Below, piece by piece: positions 33,690 through 42,832 of a stretch of 64,000 nucleotides of DNA. Source of the stretch: Amycolatopsis aidingensis. GTDB lineage: Bacteria; Actinomycetota; Actinomycetes; Mycobacteriales; Pseudonocardiaceae. Under the pieces are notes generated by a model that saw only the letters and a list, made by a program, of their open reading frames with translations, was not told where the DNA came from and made no database searches. The position numbers and the translations under genes were made by a program. Positions within the stretch are counted from its first letter, which is position 1, and each line of letters begins with the position of its first letter. The stretch lies in contig NZ_CP076538.1 of assembly GCF_018885265.1 (NCBI RefSeq), positions 2,578,001-2,642,000 on the forward strand, read 5' to 3'.

Positions 33690-34859
33690 TTAGAGGAATT
33701 GGGTGTTGGGTTCGAGGCCGCAGGTGACGCGGCCGTAGAGTTCGAGGTTGGTGTCGGGGTGGGCGTATGCGTGCATGCTGGAGGTTTGGATGTCGCGTGC
33801 GATGCGCTGGATGGGGACGGTGTTGAGTACGGAGGAGGCGCCGCTGGCGTTGTTGAGGATGTCGACGGCCTCCTTGGAGCGTTGGATGGTGAGTCCGAGG
33901 TCGAGGCGGGCGCTGACGCGGTCCTGGACCGACCATGGCTGGCCGGTTTTGGTGTCGACTCGCCCTGCCACCCGGTGGGCGTGGAAGTCCGCTTCCTCGA
34001 TCCGGACCGCGGCGTCGGCGACCTGGAGGTGGGTGAGTGGCGCGTCGGCCTGGTGCTCGTAGTCGGTGTAGGTGATCGCGCGGGTGGGTAGCCGTTCCAT
34101 GAATGCGGCGTATGCCGCGCGGGCCAGGCCGTAGGCCGTTGAGGTGGTCACGGCGCTCGCCCACGGCAGGAACGGGACCTGCCAGAGCCGGGACTGCGCG
34201 TTCAGCGTCGAGCGGTGCTTGCCGTCCTGCATGACCGGGATCATCGGCAGGATGCGCGAGTCCGGAACGAACACGTCCTTGGCGACGGTGGTGACGCTGC
34301 CGGATCCGCGCTGGCCCGCGGAGTGCCAGTCGTCGATGATCTCGAGGTCTGTCATGGGCAGCAGGATCACCACTGGCTGGGGCTGCTCTCCTTCGGCGGT
34401 GAGCACCGCGGCATGCGCGTTCCAGCTGCTCTGCAGGGCGCCGCTGTTGAAGCTCCACTTGCCCTGGAACACGGCACCGCCGGGTGCGGGCACCCCGACC
34501 CCGTTCGGGGCGAAGGTGCCACAGATCCGGACGTCGCCCGGCCCGAGGACCTCATCCTGGACCTCATCCGGGAACAGTCCGGCCAGCCAGGTACTGAGAC
34601 TCCACACGGTGGCGACCCAGCTGGTCGCACCGTCACCCAGCGCGAGCTCGGACAGCACATCGACCAGCGTGGTCGTGTCGCACTCATAACCGCCGTACCG
34701 TGCCGGAAGGGTCAGCCGCAGCATGCCCGCCTCGGTCAGAGCCTCGATCGTGTCCTCGTGCAGGACACGGTTCTCCTCCTGCCAGATCGCGTTCTTGCTA
34801 AGCCTGGGAGCCAACTCCGCCGCCCGGCCGACCAGCTCTTTCCGCGAAGATGCGTTCAT
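33690..34859 (-). CDS. Acyl-CoA dehydrogenase-like flavin monooxygenase, acadB copy 1
   Basis: 389 residues, identical to the protein encoded at 37675-38844. ATG 34859 with GGAG 8-11 nt upstream is preferred over the longer frame to 34904. The fold is ACAD/HsaA-like (group D flavin monooxygenase): ENRVLHEDTIEALTEAGMLR, LPARYGGYE, WHSAGQRGSGSVTT, and C-terminal HAYAHPDTNLELYGR. Such enzymes use reduced flavin and O2 for hydroxylation, N-oxidation or related steps, usually with a separate flavin reductase, none of which is in the window. Unlike the other copy it lacks a complete acadA upstream; only the acadA tail precedes it. It could be transcribed from the region divergent to the SDR gene. 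Confidence 0.88.
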   Translation of the reverse strand: MNASSRKELVGRAAELAPRLSKNAIWQEENRVLHEDTIEALTEAGMLRLTLPARYGGYECDTTTLVDVLSELALGDGATSWVATVWSLSTWLAGLFPDEVQDEVLGPGDVRICGTFAPNGVGVPAPGGAVFQGKWSFNSGALQSSWNAHAAVLTAEGEQPQPVVILLPMTDLEIIDDWHSAGQRGSGSVTTVAKDVFVPDSRILPMIPVMQDGKHRSTLNAQSRLWQVPFLPWASAVTTSTAYGLARAAYAAFMERLPTRAITYTDYEHQADAPLTHLQVADAAVRIEEADFHAHRVAGRVDTKTGQPWSVQDRVSARLDLGLTIQRSKEAVDILNNASGASSVLNTVPIQRIARDIQTSSMHAYAHPDTNLELYGRVTCGLEPNTQFL

Positions 34860-34870
34860 CGAACAAACTC

Positions 34871-34959
34871 CTAGATGAGATGGGTGTTGGGCTCCAGACC
34901 GCACAGCACGCGCCCATAGAGCTCGAGGTTCGTGTTCGGATGCAAAAGCCCATGCAGGC
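34871..34959 (-). pseudogene. Truncated 3' end of acadA carried by the inverted repeat
   Basis: The last 28 codons and stop of acadA (LHGLLHPNTNLELYGRVLCG and the tail EPNTHLI), identical to 37575-37663 inverted. Upstream of 34959 the similarity ends at once, so no complete acadA exists here. It marks the breakpoint of the inverted duplication. Confidence 0.9.
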
Positions 34960-35196
34960 CGATTGTGGCATCGGCTCGTCCGGCGCCGAGTCTCCCGACG
35001 TGCCTTACCAATACCGGACCGCTGGCGTCGAACCTGCGCTCAATACGGCACACAGGAAGAATATTCAGTCGCGGGCCCGGACGTACCATTCGTGCTACGA
35101 AGGGCCACGATCCGCTCCGCGCGTTTCTCAGCGCCGATTCTCAGTAACGGGTGGAGTGGCAGGCCGCAGCGCCGAGAACGAAGAGAGAGTGCAGCC
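34960..35196. other. Divergent intergenic region, repeat breakpoint to SDR
   Basis: 237 bp between the acadA remnant and the SDR gene. It must supply the promoter for the SDR and, on the other strand, any promoter for acadB copy 1. No clear -35/-10 pair stands out. AGAGAGAG precedes the SDR ATG. Confidence 0.4.
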
Positions 35197-36081
35197 ATGA
35201 AGGTGTTTATCACAGGGGCGAGCGGCTACGTCGGAGGCGTGGTGGCTGGACACCTGCTCGCGGCGGGGCACGAGGTTGCCGCGCTGGCCCGCTCGGACCA
35301 GGCGGCAGAGCGTGTCCAGGGTCTGGGCGCTCATGCGGTCCGCGGCGACCTTGCCGATCTCGGAGTGCTACGCGATGCGGCGGCCGGGGCGGACGCGGTC
35401 GTGCATGCGGCTATCGACTTCGCCGAGCCGGACATGCGCACGATCGAGGAGCCGGCGCTGGACACCATGCTCGGCGCGCTCGACGGTGGCCGCAGCTTCG
35501 TCTACGCGAGCACGGCCCTGGTCTATCCGGACACCGCAGGCGGGCCGCCGCGCGAGGACGGGGCCCTCGATCCGGCCTCTCCTCAGCTGTTCAAGCAACT
35601 CGGTGAGCAACAGGTTCTTGGGGCGCACGGCGTGACGGCGACGGTCCTGCGTGCCTCGCTGGTGTACGGCCACGCGGGCTCGGCCCTCCTCATGGCCATG
35701 ATCGGTGCTGCCAAGGAACACCACGCTGCCCCCTACACCGGCGAGGGGACGAACCAGTGGTCGACTATCCACGTCGACGACCTCGCCCGGCTGTACGTGA
35801 TGGCGATCGAAAAGCAGGTCGGTGGCGTTTTCAACGCCTCATCGCGTGTCCAGGTCGGGGTGCGGGAGCTGTCCGAGGCGATCGCACAGCTCGTCGACGT
35901 CAGCGGCGATCCGCTGACGCCGGAAGTCGCGACCCAGGCGTTCGGCCCGTTTCTGCCGATTCTCGGCCGCGAGATCACGCTCGATCCGAAGCGCGCCGAG
36001 GAGACCTTCGGCTGGAAGCCGCAGGAGGTCGGCCTGCTGGAGGACCTCACGGCCGGCTCCTACCGAGCTTTCGCGTCCTGA
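35197..36081 (+). CDS. Atypical extended SDR (NAD-dependent epimerase/dehydratase family)
   Basis: 294 residues, ATG 35197. The Rossmann motif VFITGASGYVGG (residues 3-14) and the downstream VRGDLADLG are typical of extended SDRs that bind NAD(P). FVYASTALVYPD provides the Ser/Thr strand. The usual YxxxK is not evident: the corresponding segment reads LFKQLGEQQVLG, so it belongs to the atypical SDR groups in which the catalytic Tyr is lost or displaced. IHVDDLARLYVMAI and the C-terminal FGWKP helix match the family. The substrate is unknown. It lies inside the segment bracketed by the inverted repeats. Confidence 0.8.
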   Translation: MKVFITGASGYVGGVVAGHLLAAGHEVAALARSDQAAERVQGLGAHAVRGDLADLGVLRDAAAGADAVVHAAIDFAEPDMRTIEEPALDTMLGALDGGRSFVYASTALVYPDTAGGPPREDGALDPASPQLFKQLGEQQVLGAHGVTATVLRASLVYGHAGSALLMAMIGAAKEHHAAPYTGEGTNQWSTIHVDDLARLYVMAIEKQVGGVFNASSRVQVGVRELSEAIAQLVDVSGDPLTPEVATQAFGPFLPILGREITLDPKRAEETFGWKPQEVGLLEDLTAGSYRAFAS

Positions 36082-36478
36082 CGCAGTACGTCCGGAACAT
36101 CAACCCGAGCGACGCTCCACAGCTGAATCCCGGTTCCGGCCACTGACCGCTTGGCGGCAGTGGGCGGAACCTCGCTGTGGACTCGCCATGGCTTACCGGA
36201 CCGGGTCCGTTGAGCGTCCGCCTCCGGGCCCGCGTACCGGCAGATCCAGCTCATCGGCGGGCCCAGCCACGCGTGCCCGGACCGCTGTCGCATCCCGCAG
36301 CTGGTGACAGACCAATCGCCTGCCATCGTCTGTCCACAATAGAACTATTTCCGGCCTGCCGATGCGGTCCAGCACGGCAATCAGGAATACGTGCGCGAGT
36401 GCGGCGCCGTGCCAGAGTTGGGCCAGAGCGGAAGAACATTACCTCTACCGTCCCGCCATCGTGTTGAGGAGCACAAAA
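36082..36478. other. Intergenic region, no gene recognised
   Basis: 397 bp between the SDR and acadA. A 61-codon minus-strand frame (36193-36375) has a protein-like composition (GRPEIVLLWTDDGRRL) but no homologue I recognise; it may be a gene remnant. GAGGAG 8 nt before ATG 36479 is the acadA Shine-Dalgarno. Confidence 0.4.
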
Positions 36479-37663
36479 ATGACGACAACTGAGGCGCCGT
36501 CGGGGACCGAGCTCGTCGGCAGGGCCGGGGATCTAGTCGAGCTGGCCCGCAAGCACGCCACATGGCAAGACGAGAACCGACTGCTGCACGATGAGGTCCT
36601 AAGGGGGATCGTCGACGCCGGTCTGCATAAGATGCGGATTCCCGTGCGGTATGGCGGTTACGAGTCGAACACGGCCACCGTGGCCGACGTGATCGCCGAG
36701 CTGGCCCGTGGCGATGGTTCGGTCGGGTGGACCATGAACACATGGGCCATCGGTTGCTGGCTGGCGGGCCTGTTCCCGGACGAGACCCAGGACGAGATCT
36801 TCGCCGACCCGGAGGTCTGGATCGGCAACAGCGTCAGTCCGAACGGGGTTGCCACGCCGACTGACGGCGGTGCGATCCTCAATGGCAAGTGGCCGTTCAG
36901 CACGGGCATCCTGCATAGCCAGTGGTTTGTGCACTCGGCCGTGCAGGCCGTGGGTGAGGGCGACTACGTGCCGATCGTGGTCGCCGTGCCGGCGGCGGAC
37001 CTGACGATTGTGGATGACTGGCATACTGCCGGGCTGCGGGGTACGGGCAGCGTGACGACCATCGCTCAGGACCTCTTCGTTCCCGCATCGCGTATTGTCC
37101 CGATGCTGCCGGTGATCATGGAGAACAAGCACCTTTCGGAGGCCAACGCGGACTCTGTGGTGTGGCAGGCCCCCTTCTCGCCGTCCGCGGCCGCGCTGGC
37201 CGGTGCGGTGCCGCTCGGTATGGCCAGGGCCGCTCGTGAGGTGTTCTTCGAGCGACTGCCCAATCGGAAGATCACGTACACCAACTACGAGCGCCAGTCC
37301 GAGGCGCCGCTGACCCACTTACAGGTGGCGGAGGCCGAGGCGAAGATCGACGAAGCCGCCTTCCACGTGCGCGGTGCGGCCGAGCGGGTGGATAGTAAGG
37401 CGGCTTCCGGCGCGGCATGGACCATGACGGAGCGGGCGTCGGCACGTATGAAGATGGGTGCGGCGACGTTGCGTGCCAGGGAAGCGGTGGACGTATTCAA
37501 GACCGCCAGTGGTGGCTCCTCCATTTACACCGAGGTGCCGATCCAGCGGATCGAGCGGGACGTCCAGACGGTGAGCCTGCATGGGCTTTTGCATCCGAAC
37601 ACGAACCTCGAGCTCTATGGGCGCGTGCTGTGCGGTCTGGAGCCCAACACCCATCTCATCTAG
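36479..37663 (+). CDS. Acyl-CoA dehydrogenase-like flavin monooxygenase, acadA
   Basis: 394 residues from ATG 36479 after GAGGAG. Paralogue of acadB, aligning along its full length (ENRLLHDEVLRGIVDAGLHK, VRYGGYESNTATVADVIAEL, WHTAGLRGTGSVTTIAQDLF, and the shared tail HPNTNLELYGRVLCGLEPNT). HsaA/group D flavin monooxygenase-like fold. The stop is 11 bp before the acadB start, so the pair is co-transcribed and may act as a two-subunit enzyme or on successive steps. Its last 89 bp lie inside the right inverted repeat, the rest outside, so inversion of the middle segment would fuse it in frame to the left copy. Confidence 0.88.
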   Translation: MTTTEAPSGTELVGRAGDLVELARKHATWQDENRLLHDEVLRGIVDAGLHKMRIPVRYGGYESNTATVADVIAELARGDGSVGWTMNTWAIGCWLAGLFPDETQDEIFADPEVWIGNSVSPNGVATPTDGGAILNGKWPFSTGILHSQWFVHSAVQAVGEGDYVPIVVAVPAADLTIVDDWHTAGLRGTGSVTTIAQDLFVPASRIVPMLPVIMENKHLSEANADSVVWQAPFSPSAAALAGAVPLGMARAAREVFFERLPNRKITYTNYERQSEAPLTHLQVAEAEAKIDEAAFHVRGAAERVDSKAASGAAWTMTERASARMKMGAATLRAREAVDVFKTASGGSSIYTEVPIQRIERDVQTVSLHGLLHPNTNLELYGRVLCGLEPNTHLI

Positions 37664-38854
37664 GAGTTTGTTCGATGAACGCATCTTCGCGGAAAGAGCT
37701 GGTCGGCCGGGCGGCGGAGTTGGCTCCCAGGCTTAGCAAGAACGCGATCTGGCAGGAGGAGAACCGTGTCCTGCACGAGGACACGATCGAGGCTCTGACC
37801 GAGGCGGGCATGCTGCGGCTGACCCTTCCGGCACGGTACGGCGGTTATGAGTGCGACACGACCACGCTGGTCGATGTGCTGTCCGAGCTCGCGCTGGGTG
37901 ACGGTGCGACCAGCTGGGTCGCCACCGTGTGGAGTCTCAGTACCTGGCTGGCCGGACTGTTCCCGGATGAGGTCCAGGATGAGGTCCTCGGGCCGGGCGA
38001 CGTCCGGATCTGTGGCACCTTCGCCCCGAACGGGGTCGGGGTGCCCGCACCCGGCGGTGCCGTGTTCCAGGGCAAGTGGAGCTTCAACAGCGGCGCCCTG
38101 CAGAGCAGCTGGAACGCGCATGCCGCGGTGCTCACCGCCGAAGGAGAGCAGCCCCAGCCAGTGGTGATCCTGCTGCCCATGACAGACCTCGAGATCATCG
38201 ACGACTGGCACTCCGCGGGCCAGCGCGGATCCGGCAGCGTCACCACCGTCGCCAAGGACGTGTTCGTTCCGGACTCGCGCATCCTGCCGATGATCCCGGT
38301 CATGCAGGACGGCAAGCACCGCTCGACGCTGAACGCGCAGTCCCGGCTCTGGCAGGTCCCGTTCCTGCCGTGGGCGAGCGCCGTGACCACCTCAACGGCC
38401 TACGGCCTGGCCCGCGCGGCATACGCCGCATTCATGGAACGGCTACCCACCCGCGCGATCACCTACACCGACTACGAGCACCAGGCCGACGCGCCACTCA
38501 CCCACCTCCAGGTCGCCGACGCCGCGGTCCGGATCGAGGAAGCGGACTTCCACGCCCACCGGGTGGCAGGGCGAGTCGACACCAAAACCGGCCAGCCATG
38601 GTCGGTCCAGGACCGCGTCAGCGCCCGCCTCGACCTCGGACTCACCATCCAACGCTCCAAGGAGGCCGTCGACATCCTCAACAACGCCAGCGGCGCCTCC
38701 TCCGTACTCAACACCGTCCCCATCCAGCGCATCGCACGCGACATCCAAACCTCCAGCATGCACGCATACGCCCACCCCGACACCAACCTCGAACTCTACG
38801 GCCGCGTCACCTGCGGCCTCGAACCCAACACCCAATTCCTCTAAACAACTCCGC
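37575..38854 (+). repeat. 1,280-bp inverted repeat, right copy
   Basis: Right-hand partner of 33680-34959. It starts inside acadA at codon 366 and ends 10 bp after the acadB stop, one base before a terminator stem. The intervening segment, 34960-37574 (2,615 bp), carries the SDR gene and most of acadA. Confidence 0.95.
37675..38844 (+). CDS. Acyl-CoA dehydrogenase-like flavin monooxygenase, acadB copy 2
   Basis: 389 residues, ATG 37675 with GGAG upstream (taggagtttgttcg spacing). Identical in sequence to copy 1. This copy is in the complete acadA-acadB arrangement, with 11 bp between genes, and is followed by a hairpin terminator. ACAD-fold monooxygenase features as for copy 1: N-terminal helical domain, beta domain around GGAVFQGKWSFNSG, C-terminal helical bundle. 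The substrate is unknown. The extra copy gives the island two expressed doses or an alternative orientation of the operon. Confidence 0.9.
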   Translation: MNASSRKELVGRAAELAPRLSKNAIWQEENRVLHEDTIEALTEAGMLRLTLPARYGGYECDTTTLVDVLSELALGDGATSWVATVWSLSTWLAGLFPDEVQDEVLGPGDVRICGTFAPNGVGVPAPGGAVFQGKWSFNSGALQSSWNAHAAVLTAEGEQPQPVVILLPMTDLEIIDDWHSAGQRGSGSVTTVAKDVFVPDSRILPMIPVMQDGKHRSTLNAQSRLWQVPFLPWASAVTTSTAYGLARAAYAAFMERLPTRAITYTDYEHQADAPLTHLQVADAAVRIEEADFHAHRVAGRVDTKTGQPWSVQDRVSARLDLGLTIQRSKEAVDILNNASGASSVLNTVPIQRIARDIQTSSMHAYAHPDTNLELYGRVTCGLEPNTQFL

Positions 38855-38904
38855 CTAGGGCAGGAGCTCATCCGCGACCTCGGCGAGATGAGCTCCTGCC
38901 CTAG
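38855..38904. terminator. Hairpin terminator after acadB copy 2
   Basis: Perfect 17-bp stem (CTAGGGCAGGAGCTCAT at 38855-38871, complement at 38888-38904) with a 16-nt loop. It begins at the first base outside the inverted repeat, so copy 1 of acadB lacks it. Confidence 0.75.
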
Positions 38905-39018
38905 CTGTGTTGAAGCAGGCGCGTGGTTGCCGAGGTCTCTTGAACAGCCCCAGTCGTTGCCGGCCCGGTCCGGCTTTCTCCTCCCTCAGCTGAGGTCCCT
39001 CCGAAAGGCAGCATCCGG

Positions 39019-40188
39019 ATGAAACCCTTCCGTATCGAAATCCCGCAGGCAAAGCTGGACGACCTGCACCGCAGACTGGAGAACACGCGGTGGCCCGACG
39101 AGGTGCCCGGAGCGGGCTGGGCTCGGGGTGTTCCGGTCGGCTATCTCAAGGAACTGGCGGAGTACTGGCGCGGCACCTTCGACTGGCGGGCCATGGAAGC
39201 CCGGCTGAACGAGTTGCCACAGTTCACCACCGAGATCGACGGTGCGAACATCCACTTCGTACACGTCACCTCGCCCGAGCCGGACGCTACGCCCTTGCTG
39301 ATCACCCATGGCTGGCCCAGCTCGTTCGTCGAGTTCCTGGACGTGATCGGCCCGTTGACCGACCCGCGCGCACACGGCGGCGACCCTGCGGACGCCTTCC
39401 ACCTGGTCATCCCGACCATCCCCGGCTTCGGGTTCTCCGGGTCCCCTGCCGCGGCCGGCTGGGACCACTACCGGGTCGCGCGGGCGTGGAAGGAGCTGAT
39501 GTCCCGGCTCGGCTACCGACGGTACGTGGCGCAGGGCGGAGACTGGGGCATGATGGTGTCGGCGGAGCTGGGCCTTGCCGACCCCGAGCATGTGGCAGGC
39601 GTGCACGTGAACACGCTGCTGACGTTCCCGCCGCAGGACCCGGCTGAGCTGGCGGACCTGAGCGAGGTGGAGGCGCAGCGGCTGAACAAGCTGATGTACT
39701 TCGACCGGGAACTGTCGCCGTACTTCAACCTGCTGGCCACTCGCCCGCAGACCGTGGCCTACGGCCTCACCGACTCGCCAGCCGGGCAGCTCGCATGGAT
39801 CGTGGAGAAGTACTGGGAGTGGGCGGGTTCCCAGTCCGCGCCCGAGGACTCCGTTGACCGCGATCTCATGCTCGCCAACGTCAGTATCTTCTGGCTGACC
39901 GCCACAGCGAGCTCGTCGGCCCAGCTCTACTACGAGTCGGTGGACCGTACCAGCCAGAACATCGCCGCCCGGCTGGGTGGTCCGTGGAACCTGACCATGC
40001 CGGCTGGAGTCGCGGTGTTCCCACACGATGTCGTCCTCCCGCTCCGGCGGCTCGCCAACGGGGTACTGCCGACTATCACGCACTGGTCGGAGTTCGAGCA
40101 CGGCGGGCATTGGCCCGCGCTCGAGGTGCCGGATCTGTACGTGCAGGATGTTCGAGCGTTCACGCGGTCCCTGAAGCAGGACGACTGA
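39019..40188 (+). CDS. Epoxide hydrolase (microsomal/juvenile-hormone type)
   Basis: 389 residues. An N-terminal EHN lid domain ([29 protein letters not shown]) precedes an alpha/beta-hydrolase core. Visible catalytic parts: oxyanion HGWPSS, nucleophile Asp175 in GGDWG, and His364 in GGHWPALE. These enzymes open epoxides to diols through an ester intermediate. In bacteria they occur in both detoxification and natural-product pathways. A role acting on an epoxide formed by the ACAD-like monooxygenases, or protecting the cell from epoxides, is possible but unproven. No membrane anchor is seen. It converges on the MFS gene across a strong terminator. Confidence 0.92.
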   Translation: MKPFRIEIPQAKLDDLHRRLENTRWPDEVPGAGWARGVPVGYLKELAEYWRGTFDWRAMEARLNELPQFTTEIDGANIHFVHVTSPEPDATPLLITHGWPSSFVEFLDVIGPLTDPRAHGGDPADAFHLVIPTIPGFGFSGSPAAAGWDHYRVARAWKELMSRLGYRRYVAQGGDWGMMVSAELGLADPEHVAGVHVNTLLTFPPQDPAELADLSEVEAQRLNKLMYFDRELSPYFNLLATRPQTVAYGLTDSPAGQLAWIVEKYWEWAGSQSAPEDSVDRDLMLANVSIFWLTATASSSAQLYYESVDRTSQNIAARLGGPWNLTMPAGVAVFPHDVVLPLRRLANGVLPTITHWSEFEHGGHWPALEVPDLYVQDVRAFTRSLKQDD

Positions 40189-40220
40189 GATCCCCGGGAA
40201 CCTGCTGTCAGCACGGTTAG

Positions 40221-40275
40221 ACACCGACGCGGGGGCGGGACACGCTGTATGCGTGTCCCGCCCCCGCGTCGGTGT
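40221..40275. terminator. Bidirectional hairpin terminator
   Basis: Perfect 24-bp stem (40221-40244 with 40252-40275) and a 7-nt loop CTGTATG, between the convergent epoxide hydrolase and MFS genes. One of the longest perfect stems in the window. Confidence 0.92.
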
Positions 40276-40312
40276 CGTGCGGACGTATTCGGCACCATCG
40301 CCCCAGTACGGG

Positions 40313-41545
40313 TCAGGTGGCCTTGGCGGTCTCCTCGGGCACCGTGGCGGCCGGTTCCGTTTCCTCGGGGACCACCGGTGGTTTGAGGCGGCTGGTGGCC
40401 ACGGCGATCACGACGCCGGCCAGCGCGATGAACATGCCGACGAGCATCGGGGCCGAGGTGCTGCTGCTGAGCGCCACACCACCGGCGACCGGACCCAGAG
40501 CGACGCCCACGTTGACAGCGGAGGCCGGCAGCGAGTGCGCCAGCTCGCCGCCAGGGCCGGCCAGGTTCACCACGCGGAGCTGGAGCGAGGGCACCATGAT
40601 GAACGCGAACAGGCCCCAGACCAACATCGTCACCGCCACCAGGATCGGGTTCGTGCCGACGAAGTAGAGCACCAGCAGGGCCGCCGCCGACCCGGCGGTT
40701 CCGACGATCAGGGTGCCTGCGGCGTTCTTGTCGGCAAACCGCCCGCCTGAGAAGGAACCCACCGCGTTGGCCAGGCCGTAGGCGAACAGGAACACGCTGA
40801 TCATCACACCGGCGATGCCGGTGACTTCCTGCAAGAACGGCACGATGTAGGTCAGTGCGGTGTACAGCGAGGTGAACACCACGAGGTTGAGGCCCAGTAC
40901 GGCGAGTACCCGTGGGGCGAAGGCGTACTTTGCCTGGCCGGCGGCGCCACCGCCGCCGGTGCTGGGCACGAAGGGAACCAGCACCAGTGTGGCGACCAGC
41001 ACCATCAGGCTGATCACGACGATCGCGATGAACGAGCCGCGCCAGCCGAGCGTCTGGCCGACCGCCGTGCCCAGCGGCACGCCCAGTGCGGCCGAGACCG
41101 CGACACCCGAGATGATCACCGAGATCGCCCTGCCCGCGCGCTCGGACGGGACGATCGATGTGCCCACGCCGAAGGCGACCGCGACGAACAGCCCTTGCGC
41201 CGCACCGTCGATACCGCGCGCCACGACGAACAGGGCGTAGTCGGTGAACAGTACGGGGGCGAGATTGGCCAGTGCGAACACGATAAGTGCGCCGGCCAGG
41301 ACGGCACGTCTGGCCAGTTTGATCGTCAGCGCGGTCAGGAGCGGGCCGCCGATCGCCATACCCAGTGCGTAGGACGTCACCAGTGTGCCGGTTGTGGGGA
41401 TCGAGACCTCGAGATCATCGGCGAGCAAATCGAGCATGCCGACGACGAGCAGTTCCGCGCAGCCGAGAACAAAAACTCCGAAGAACAGCGTGGTCAGGAT
41501 AAGATTCGTCCTGACCCGACTCAGCGTCACTTGCGGGGTACTCAT
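40313..41545 (-). CDS. MFS drug-type exporter (DHA1)
   Basis: 410 residues from ATG 41545, five bases after GGAAGG (a GTG two codons upstream is possible). Twelve transmembrane helices can be traced, starting NLILTTLFFGVFVLGCAELL, with the motif A region GGPLLTALTIKLARR between helices 2 and 3 and motif C-like GVAVSAALGVPLGTAVG in helix 5, typical of proton-driven drug/H+ antiporters of the AraJ/CmlA group. The C-terminus is a charged tail. It may export the island's product or a toxic intermediate. Confidence 0.88.
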   Translation of the reverse strand: MSTPQVTLSRVRTNLILTTLFFGVFVLGCAELLVVGMLDLLADDLEVSIPTTGTLVTSYALGMAIGGPLLTALTIKLARRAVLAGALIVFALANLAPVLFTDYALFVVARGIDGAAQGLFVAVAFGVGTSIVPSERAGRAISVIISGVAVSAALGVPLGTAVGQTLGWRGSFIAIVVISLMVLVATLVLVPFVPSTGGGGAAGQAKYAFAPRVLAVLGLNLVVFTSLYTALTYIVPFLQEVTGIAGVMISVFLFAYGLANAVGSFSGGRFADKNAAGTLIVGTAGSAAALLVLYFVGTNPILVAVTMLVWGLFAFIMVPSLQLRVVNLAGPGGELAHSLPASAVNVGVALGPVAGGVALSSSTSAPMLVGMFIALAGVVIAVATSRLKPPVVPEETEPAATVPEETAKAT

Positions 41546-41679
41546 ATGCACCTTCCTTGACGGGGGTTGCGCGGGTGTAGTGTTAGATGACGTTTTCTCA
41601 ACCAGCTGTGCTCCTGCGCCCGCTTCCAGTGAGCGTGCTTCCCGTCAGGACGTAGCAGAGCGTATGTTTGTCGGACACG

Positions 41680-42441
41680 TTACGAGCCGCCGATGACGCT
41701 GGGTTCATACTCGTCGTGACGGTGTAGCCAGCTCATGGCGGGGTCATCGCCGCGACCCGGTGGCTGTTCCCAGTCCTCCTGGCGGCCCCTGGCGGTGAGA
41801 TCAAGGTAGTTATAGGTGCCGTTCAGCAGGTCGATGCCGCGCCCGTAAGTGGAATAGGTGTGGAAGATGCGATCGCCACGGCGAAGGAACGCGCTCACGC
41901 CCTGCTCCTCGCCGGTGTACCCCTCCCAGTCCGGGTTCTCTCGCACCAGCTCGGTGTAATCCTTGTAGTTCCATTCGACCGGCGTGATCGATGCGTCGAA
42001 GCTGACGTGGAAGTCGTAGTTGAAGTCGCTGCCGAACGATGAGTACCACGGGACTTCCCAGCCCATTCGCTGCTTGAAGCGCTCGAGCGTGTCCAACGGA
42101 GCGCGCGAGACGGCGGCCAATGAGGTGTCCCTGGCGTGCAGGTGGCTGAGGTGGCCCACGTTGTCGATCCAGAATGAGCAGGCCGGGCAGCCTTCTTCCT
42201 GATCGGGGCCGAGCATGAAGTGGTAGATCAGCAACTGGCTCCGACCGTCGAACAAGTCCAGCAGTCCGGCCTTGCCTTCCGGACCGTCCAAGGAGTACTC
42301 CTTGGTGATTTCGACCATCGGCAGCCGACGGCGGGCGGCATTGACCTGGTCACGATGCCTGGTCAGTTCCTTCTCCCGGTCGAGAAGCTCGCGCCGAGCG
42401 ACGAGCCACTGGTCCCGTGTCACTACCTCCGGGTCGGACAT
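41680..42441 (-). CDS. DUF899 thioredoxin-like protein
   Basis: 253 residues from ATG 42441 after GGAGGAGG; the upstream frame to 42477 lacks a site. DUF899 hallmark features: VTRDQWLVARRELLDREKEL, the thioredoxin-like CPAC motif in GCPACSFWIDNVGHL, WYSSFGSDFNYDF, and a HTYSTYGRGIDLLNGTYNYL tail. Its function is unknown; the fold suggests redox activity. It is divergent from a broken HxlR gene, and a remnant of a second DUF899 start lies beside the intact HxlR gene at 46.0 kb, showing that the pair was duplicated. Confidence 0.88.
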   Translation of the reverse strand: MSDPEVVTRDQWLVARRELLDREKELTRHRDQVNAARRRLPMVEITKEYSLDGPEGKAGLLDLFDGRSQLLIYHFMLGPDQEEGCPACSFWIDNVGHLSHLHARDTSLAAVSRAPLDTLERFKQRMGWEVPWYSSFGSDFNYDFHVSFDASITPVEWNYKDYTELVRENPDWEGYTGEEQGVSAFLRRGDRIFHTYSTYGRGIDLLNGTYNYLDLTARGRQEDWEQPPGRGDDPAMSWLHRHDEYEPSVIGGS

Positions 42442-42832
42442 AGCGCCTCCTCCATAGTGCTTGCGATGTGCAATCACCTACTGTAGTGGGAGTGGTGGTA
42501 TCTTGCAACTGGTCGGAGATGACCCGGTTGAGCGAGCCGGAATCGGGCTGTCCGGTCAGCGCCGGTGGAGCCTGATCGTGTTGCGCGACATCACGTTTAT
42601 CAGCCGCTGCCAGCTCGGAGCGCTGCTGCGCGGATCCGAGGAAGCCGTCGCGTAGCACATCCTCGTCGGCAGACTACGCGGTCTTCTCCCCTCCGGGTCA
42701 TTCATCCGGCGGCAGCGAACAGATCGAAGATCAGCCCGTCGATGTTGGAGCACGCTGGAAGATGAAGGCGTGCGCCCCCGTCGGCGAAGCTGTCATCAAT
42801 AGATACTACTGCCGCGGGAGATCTGATCACGA
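42442..42832. other. Divergent region holding the HxlR remnant and aminotransferase leader
   Basis: 391 bp between the DUF899 start and the aminotransferase. Apart from the decayed HxlR gene it holds the old divergent promoter, where GGAGTGGTGGTATCTTGCAA matches 46094-46112 almost exactly, and about 130 bp leading to ATG 42833 with GGGAGA upstream. Confidence 0.6.
42508..42700 (+). pseudogene. Decayed HxlR-family regulator
   Basis: Homologous to the start of the intact HxlR gene at 46130. RWSLIVLRDITFISRCQLGALL matches RWSLIVLRDIMFTNRRHFRT of the intact gene, and GSEEAVA matches ESEEAIA. About 27 bp preceding RWSLIV are deleted, and the codon after EEAVA is TAG (TCG in the intact gene), ending the frame. 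Similarity continues past the stop (HILVGRLRGLL against NILASRLRDLL) and then fades. Confidence 0.85.

Larger units (their letters stand above)
33680..34959 (-). repeat. 1,280-bp inverted repeat, left copy
   Basis: Reverse complement of 37575-38854; paired coordinates sum to 72534. Identity appears perfect, since even all out-of-frame translations of the two copies agree. The boundaries are abrupt at both ends. It contains all of acadB plus the last 28 codons and stop of acadA. Confidence 0.95.

Noticed and set aside
36193-36375. Minus-strand 61-codon frame between the SDR and acadA
   Set aside because: Protein-like composition, but no RBS, no homologue recognised and no conserved neighbour; noted only as a possible remnant.
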